The notes beneath the pieces were generated by a model that ran no database searches, was not told where the DNA came from, and saw only the letters and a program-made list of their open reading frames with translations. A DNA stretch of 8,781 nt from an uncultured Bacteroidaceae bacterium (GTDB taxonomy: Bacteria; Bacteroidota; Bacteroidia; Bacteroidales; Bacteroidaceae): contig CAJGDX010000087.1 in NCBI GenBank assembly GCA_904502185.1, positions 1 through 8,781 of the forward strand, given 5' to 3'. The position numbers and the translations under genes were made by a program. Every line of letters begins with the position of its first letter. The stretch's first letter is position 1. Below, piece by piece: positions 5,917 through 8,781 of the stretch.

Positions 5917-8268
5917 TTATCCTAAGTAGTTGCCTGCTTGATTTATGATGAATGCTATAATCCATGCAACAGCGGTGTTGTAGACTATGGCGAAGATGGC
6001 GAATTTCTTGTTTCCCGTCTCTTCGACAATGGTTCCTATGGTGGCTATGCAGGGGAAGAATAGCAGTATGAACACAAGGAAGGCTGCAGCCGAACTTTTC
6101 GTGAAGTCGCCCGAGTTTACAAGCGACTGCGAAAGGTTTTCGTCCCCGGTGTTGTAGAGTACACCAAGTGTGCTGACAACAAGCTCTTTTGCAGGTATGC
6201 TGGTGACGAGGGCAATGCTCGAACGCCAGTTGAGTCCCAGCGGCTCCATTACCGGCTCTATGGCCTTGCCTATCATTCCTATGTACGATTGCGAGTAGTT
6301 GTCGGGTGCTGTTTCCGTGGGGCGTGGGAAGTAGCTCAGGAACCATATTATCACTGTCGATGCGAGTACAATTGTTCCCACCTTTTTTATGTATTGCTCG
6401 CACTTCTCCCACATGTGTCGCAGTGTGGAACGCAGCGTGGGCCAGCGGTAGGGTGGCAGCTCCATCACAAATGGGGTTTCGTCGGTCTTGTATTTAACCA
6501 GTCGCAGCAGACGTGCTGTCAGTGCTGCTATCAGTATGCCGAACAGGTATAATCCAATCATTACTATTGGTGCATGCTGTGGGAAAAATGTTCCTGCAAG
6601 CAGAATGTAGACCGGCAGTCGTGCGCTGCACGACATGAATGGCGTGATAAGTATTGTTATAAGCCTGCTGCTGTGGCTCTCAATGGTGCGTGTTGCCATT
6701 ATCGCGGGCACGTTGCAGCCGAATCCCATAAGCATGGGAATGAACGATTTGCCGTGCAACCCCATCCGGTGCATCATCTTGTCCATGATGAAGGCTGTGC
6801 GTGCCATGTATCCCGAGTCCTCCATCAGCGAGATGAAAAGATAGAGAATGAGTATGTTGGGAAGGAATACTGCAACGCTTCCTACTCCGCTTATTATTCC
6901 GTTAACAACAAGATCCTGTATGGCACCGTCGGGTATTACGTTTGCGAGCAGACGACCTATTGCTGCAAATGCAGCCTCAATCCATGCCTGAGGGTATGCT
7001 CCCAGTTTGTATACCGATGTGAACATCAGCCACATGATGGCAAAGAATATTGGGAATCCCAGCCACTTGTTGGCTACCAGACGGTCTATGCGTCTTGTCT
7101 TTTTGTTGCTGTCGGCGCTGCCGGGTGTGTAGGTCTCTTGCAATGCGCCCGCTATGAATCCATATTTAGCATCGCTGATGGCTGTTTCCACGTCTACGCC
7201 TGTCTCCTGCTCTATGCGGGCGGCAAGTGCAGCGGCTTTCTTCTTCCATACTCCAATCTCGCGGCATCCTGCAAGCTGTCTGATGGCCTCGCTGTCACCT
7301 TCAATCAGTTTTGTGGCCCAGTATCTGACTGCAAACTGGTGGGGAAGGTCGGTGGCGCGGTGAAGCTGGGTGGCAAGGGTCGATATTGCCGACTCCATAG
7401 AGATTCCGTAGTTGATGTGTATGTGACGTGCTGTCTTGTTCTGTCCCTCGAACATCTCTATTATTGTGTCGAGCAATCGGTTCAGCCCTTTGCCGCTCTT
7501 GGCTACGGTGGGAATCATGGGTACACCCATCATTGCGCCCAGGTGTTCGTACTCTATTTTTGCTCCGCTCGACAAGAGTTCATCGTACATGTTAAGTGCT
7601 ACGACTGTGCGCAGGTTCAGGTCTATGAGCTCAGTTGTCAGGTAGAGGTTGCGTTCTATGTTGGAGGCTACTACCGCGTTTATAATAACGTCGGGCTCTT
7701 TGTCGTAAAGATGGCGACGTACATATATCTCTTCGGGCGAGTATGCCGAAATTGAATATGTTCCGGGAAGATCGGTGAGGTTTATGCGGTAGCCTTTGTA
7801 GTTGAAACTGCCAATTTTGGCATCCACTGTCACTCCGCTGTAGTTGCCTACATGTTCACTGCTTCCGGTGAGGGCGTTGAACAGCGATGTCTTTCCGCTG
7901 TTGGGGTTGCCCACAAGTGCAACATTGATGATGTTTTTTCGTACAGCTTCGATCTTTTTATAGCCGAGGCTGCAGCCGGGGCAGTTGTCGCAGACGGTGG
8001 TGCAACCGAACGATGGGGCAGGGGTCAGCACCATTTTTGCCTCCTCTTCGGGAAGCACCTCTATCATTGCTGCCTCGTTGCGGCGCAGAGATACATCGTA
8101 ACCCATCACGTGGTACTTGACAGGGTCGCTCATGGGCGAGTCGAGTACCGATTTTACCCTTTCGCCACGTACAAACCCCATCTCCATAATGCGTTTGCGG
8201 AAACCTCCGTGTCCCGATAAACGTATTATTATGGCTGTTTCTCCGTTTTTAAGTTCCGATAGTTTCAT
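5917..8268 (-). CDS. feoB: Ferrous iron transporter, FeoA-FeoB fusion
   Basis: This 783-residue fusion imports ferrous iron across the inner membrane. Residues 1-73 are an SH3-like FeoA domain (LSELKNGETA, RRNEAAMIEVL). A linker with four cysteines (Cys89, 93, 96 and 99) follows. The FeoB G-domain spans about 113-270: G1 GNPNSGKTS (120-128), G3 DLPG (166-169), G4 NMYD (226-229) and a G5-like VAKSGKG (255-261). The usual aspartate of the VDASNLERN motif is Val200 here. After a helical region, the membrane part starts near 401. It has the first Gate motif (about 468-496), GFGCNVPAI (515-523) with Cys518, SCSARLPVY (546-554) with Cys547, and a second Gate motif around SIPAKELVVSTLG (690-702). 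The reading frame is intact. It is first in an operon with the hemerythrin protein and LuxR-type regulator. The ATG at 8268 follows ACAGGTAG, a modest ribosome binding site. Fused FeoAB is known in Bacteroidetes. Confidence 0.96.
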   Translation of the reverse strand: MKLSELKNGETAIIIRLSGHGGFRKRIMEMGFVRGERVKSVLDSPMSDPVKYHVMGYDVSLRRNEAAMIEVLPEEEAKMVLTPAPSFGCTTVCDNCPGCSLGYKKIEAVRKNIINVALVGNPNSGKTSLFNALTGSSEHVGNYSGVTVDAKIGSFNYKGYRINLTDLPGTYSISAYSPEEIYVRRHLYDKEPDVIINAVVASNIERNLYLTTELIDLNLRTVVALNMYDELLSSGAKIEYEHLGAMMGVPMIPTVAKSGKGLNRLLDTIIEMFEGQNKTARHIHINYGISMESAISTLATQLHRATDLPHQFAVRYWATKLIEGDSEAIRQLAGCREIGVWKKKAAALAARIEQETGVDVETAISDAKYGFIAGALQETYTPGSADSNKKTRRIDRLVANKWLGFPIFFAIMWLMFTSVYKLGAYPQAWIEAAFAAIGRLLANVIPDGAIQDLVVNGIISGVGSVAVFLPNILILYLFISLMEDSGYMARTAFIMDKMMHRMGLHGKSFIPMLMGFGCNVPAIMATRTIESHSSRLITILITPFMSCSARLPVYILLAGTFFPQHAPIVMIGLYLFGILIAALTARLLRLVKYKTDETPFVMELPPYRWPTLRSTLRHMWEKCEQYIKKVGTIVLASTVIIWFLSYFPRPTETAPDNYSQSYIGMIGKAIEPVMEPLGLNWRSSIALVTSIPAKELVVSTLGVLYNTGDENLSQSLVNSGDFTKSSAAAFLVFILLFFPCIATIGTIVEETGNKKFAIFAIVYNTAVAWIIAFIINQAGNYLG

Positions 8269-8290
8269 CTACCTGTGTTTTTTCAATCTG

Positions 8291-8321
8291 CAAAATTAAT
8301 CTTCTTTCTTTAAAATGGCAA
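8291..8321 (-). promoter_or_regulatory. Candidate promoter of the feoAB operon
   Basis: Reading the minus strand, TAATTTTG (8291-8298) fits the -7 consensus TAnnTTTG, and TTG (8319-8321) sits about 20 bases upstream at the -33 position. The leader to the ATG at 8268 would be about 16 bases. This is the best-formed of the promoter candidates in the window. Confidence 0.6.
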
Positions 8322-8345
8322 TAGTATTTTTTTGTAATTAATCCC

Positions 8346-8360
8346 TAATAGTAGTTATTA
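8346..8360. promoter_or_regulatory. Short AT-rich palindrome upstream of feoAB, possible operator
   Basis: TAATA-GTAGT-TATTA is a perfect 5-5-5 inverted repeat lying about 50 bases upstream of the feoAB -7 box. Its position and symmetry would suit a dimeric regulator such as a Fur-family or Crp/Fnr-type protein, or the LuxR-type protein of the same operon. It is short and AT-rich, so chance is a real alternative. Confidence 0.25.
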
Positions 8361-8425
8361 ATGACTATGATTGCGTGGACTGTCTATTCTGTTTGTTGCA
8401 GTTGTTGATCTTGTTTTACTATACA

Positions 8426-8460
8426 AAAAAGTGTCGGCATTTAAAATGCCGACACTTTTT
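8426..8460. terminator. Strong bidirectional intrinsic terminator
   Basis: A perfect 15-bp stem (8426-8440 with 8446-8460; core GTGTCGGCAT and ATGCCGACAC) has a 5-base loop and A/T runs at both ends, giving a U-tract in either direction. It begins 20 bases past the stop codon of the minus-strand nucleotidyltransferase-like gene, so it ends that transcript and insulates the feoAB promoter downstream. Confidence 0.9.
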
Positions 8461-8480
8461 GATATATGTTCCTAAGATTA

Positions 8481-8781
8481 TTAGAACAATTTGTTGGGGT
8501 ATTCACCAGCCTCAACGAGTGAAGCAATCTTGTCAACAGTAGCCTGACGGTCGTCTGCGTATGTTACACCGAACCATTTAGCTGTTGTGTCGAGTACCTC
8601 GCATGTTGCTTTGCCGTTGTTAATGAGGTTGTCGATTACCAAAGGAATGAAGAACTCTGATTTGGGGTTGCTTGCATTCTCTTTCAAGAACTCTACGAAC
8701 AACTCCTCAGAGTAGTTGAAGTAGTCGGGTGTGAAGCCCCAGAAGTTCATTGATACGGGTGCGTTCTCAGCAACTTCAATC
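8481..8781 (-). CDS. Nucleotidyltransferase-like protein, C-terminal part (cut by window end)
   Basis: The frame stays open to the window edge, adding ten residues (IEVAENAPVS) before the first internal methionine, so the true start lies beyond 8781 and only about 99 C-terminal residues are visible. The segment SMNFWGFTPDYF, the NPKSEFFIPLVIDNLI stretch and TAKWFGVTYADD resemble the C-terminal half of a Bacteroidetes nucleotidyltransferase (sugar-phosphate nucleotidylyltransferase fold), where the FWGF segment follows the catalytic core. That assignment is from memory of the family and the N-terminal nucleotide-binding signature cannot be seen. The sugar and nucleotide are unknown. It ends 20 bases before a strong terminator. 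Confidence 0.6.
   Translation of the reverse strand, partial: IEVAENAPVSMNFWGFTPDYFNYSEELFVEFLKENASNPKSEFFIPLVIDNLINNGKATCEVLDTTAKWFGVTYADDRQATVDKIASLVEAGEYPNKLF

Noticed and set aside
6574..7755. Long plus-strand open frame of 393 codons
   Set aside because: It lies entirely opposite feoB, is rich in Cys, Tyr and Val in a shadow-frame pattern, and shows no family features.
8481..8750. Complete small gene of 89 residues starting at 8750
   Set aside because: The frame stays open upstream to the window edge with protein-like sequence, so the methionine at 8750 is internal to a longer gene.
1..8781. CRISPR array, insertion sequence, prophage or toxin-antitoxin genes
   Set aside because: No regularly spaced repeats, transposase, integrase or phage-like reading frames were found on either strand.

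Overview
The window looks like a chromosomal segment from a Bacteroidales bacterium. The pointers are: a fused FeoA-FeoB transporter followed by a hemerythrin-type protein; several upstream regions carrying the Bacteroidetes -7 promoter element TAnnTTTG; very weak Shine-Dalgarno sequences; and a moderate GC content. I cannot name the genus. All six proteins recognised are encoded on the minus strand. The only plus-strand gene is a tRNA.

Layout from left to right. Positions 1-393 hold no gene I can support; they contain a strong bidirectional terminator (about 209-247), a smaller hairpin and short inverted and direct repeats. Positions 394-3327 (minus) are a two-gene operon. Its first gene encodes a membrane NapH-like/NapG-like fusion ferredoxin with six four-cysteine iron-sulfur motifs and an internal twin-arginine motif. 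The second, 12 bases downstream, encodes an aldo/keto reductase with two C-terminal iron-sulfur motifs and a combined twin-arginine/lipoprotein signal. Positions 3328-3690 are a divergent promoter region followed by tRNA-Arg(CCG) and its terminator. Positions 3691-4524 (minus) are ispE of the non-mevalonate isoprenoid pathway.

Positions 4620-8268 (minus) form a tight three-gene operon in the order feoAB fusion, RIC/ScdA-like hemerythrin protein, and LuxR-type regulator with a degenerate receiver. The gaps are 9 bases and then an 11-base overlap. A promoter candidate and a short palindrome lie upstream. Positions 8269-8480 are intergenic and end in a perfect 15-bp terminator stem. The window closes inside the 3' part of a nucleotidyltransferase-like gene.

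How the genes may work together (inference): the feo operon pairs ferrous iron uptake with a di-iron protein that could sense or repair damage from oxygen or nitric oxide, plus a DNA-binding protein that probably does not use ordinary Asp phosphorylation. The other operon looks like an electron route from the quinol pool through membrane iron-sulfur clusters to an exported oxidoreductase whose substrate is unknown. These two operons are the best candidates for under-described biology here. The tRNA also shows an unusual paired change at positions 19 and 56.
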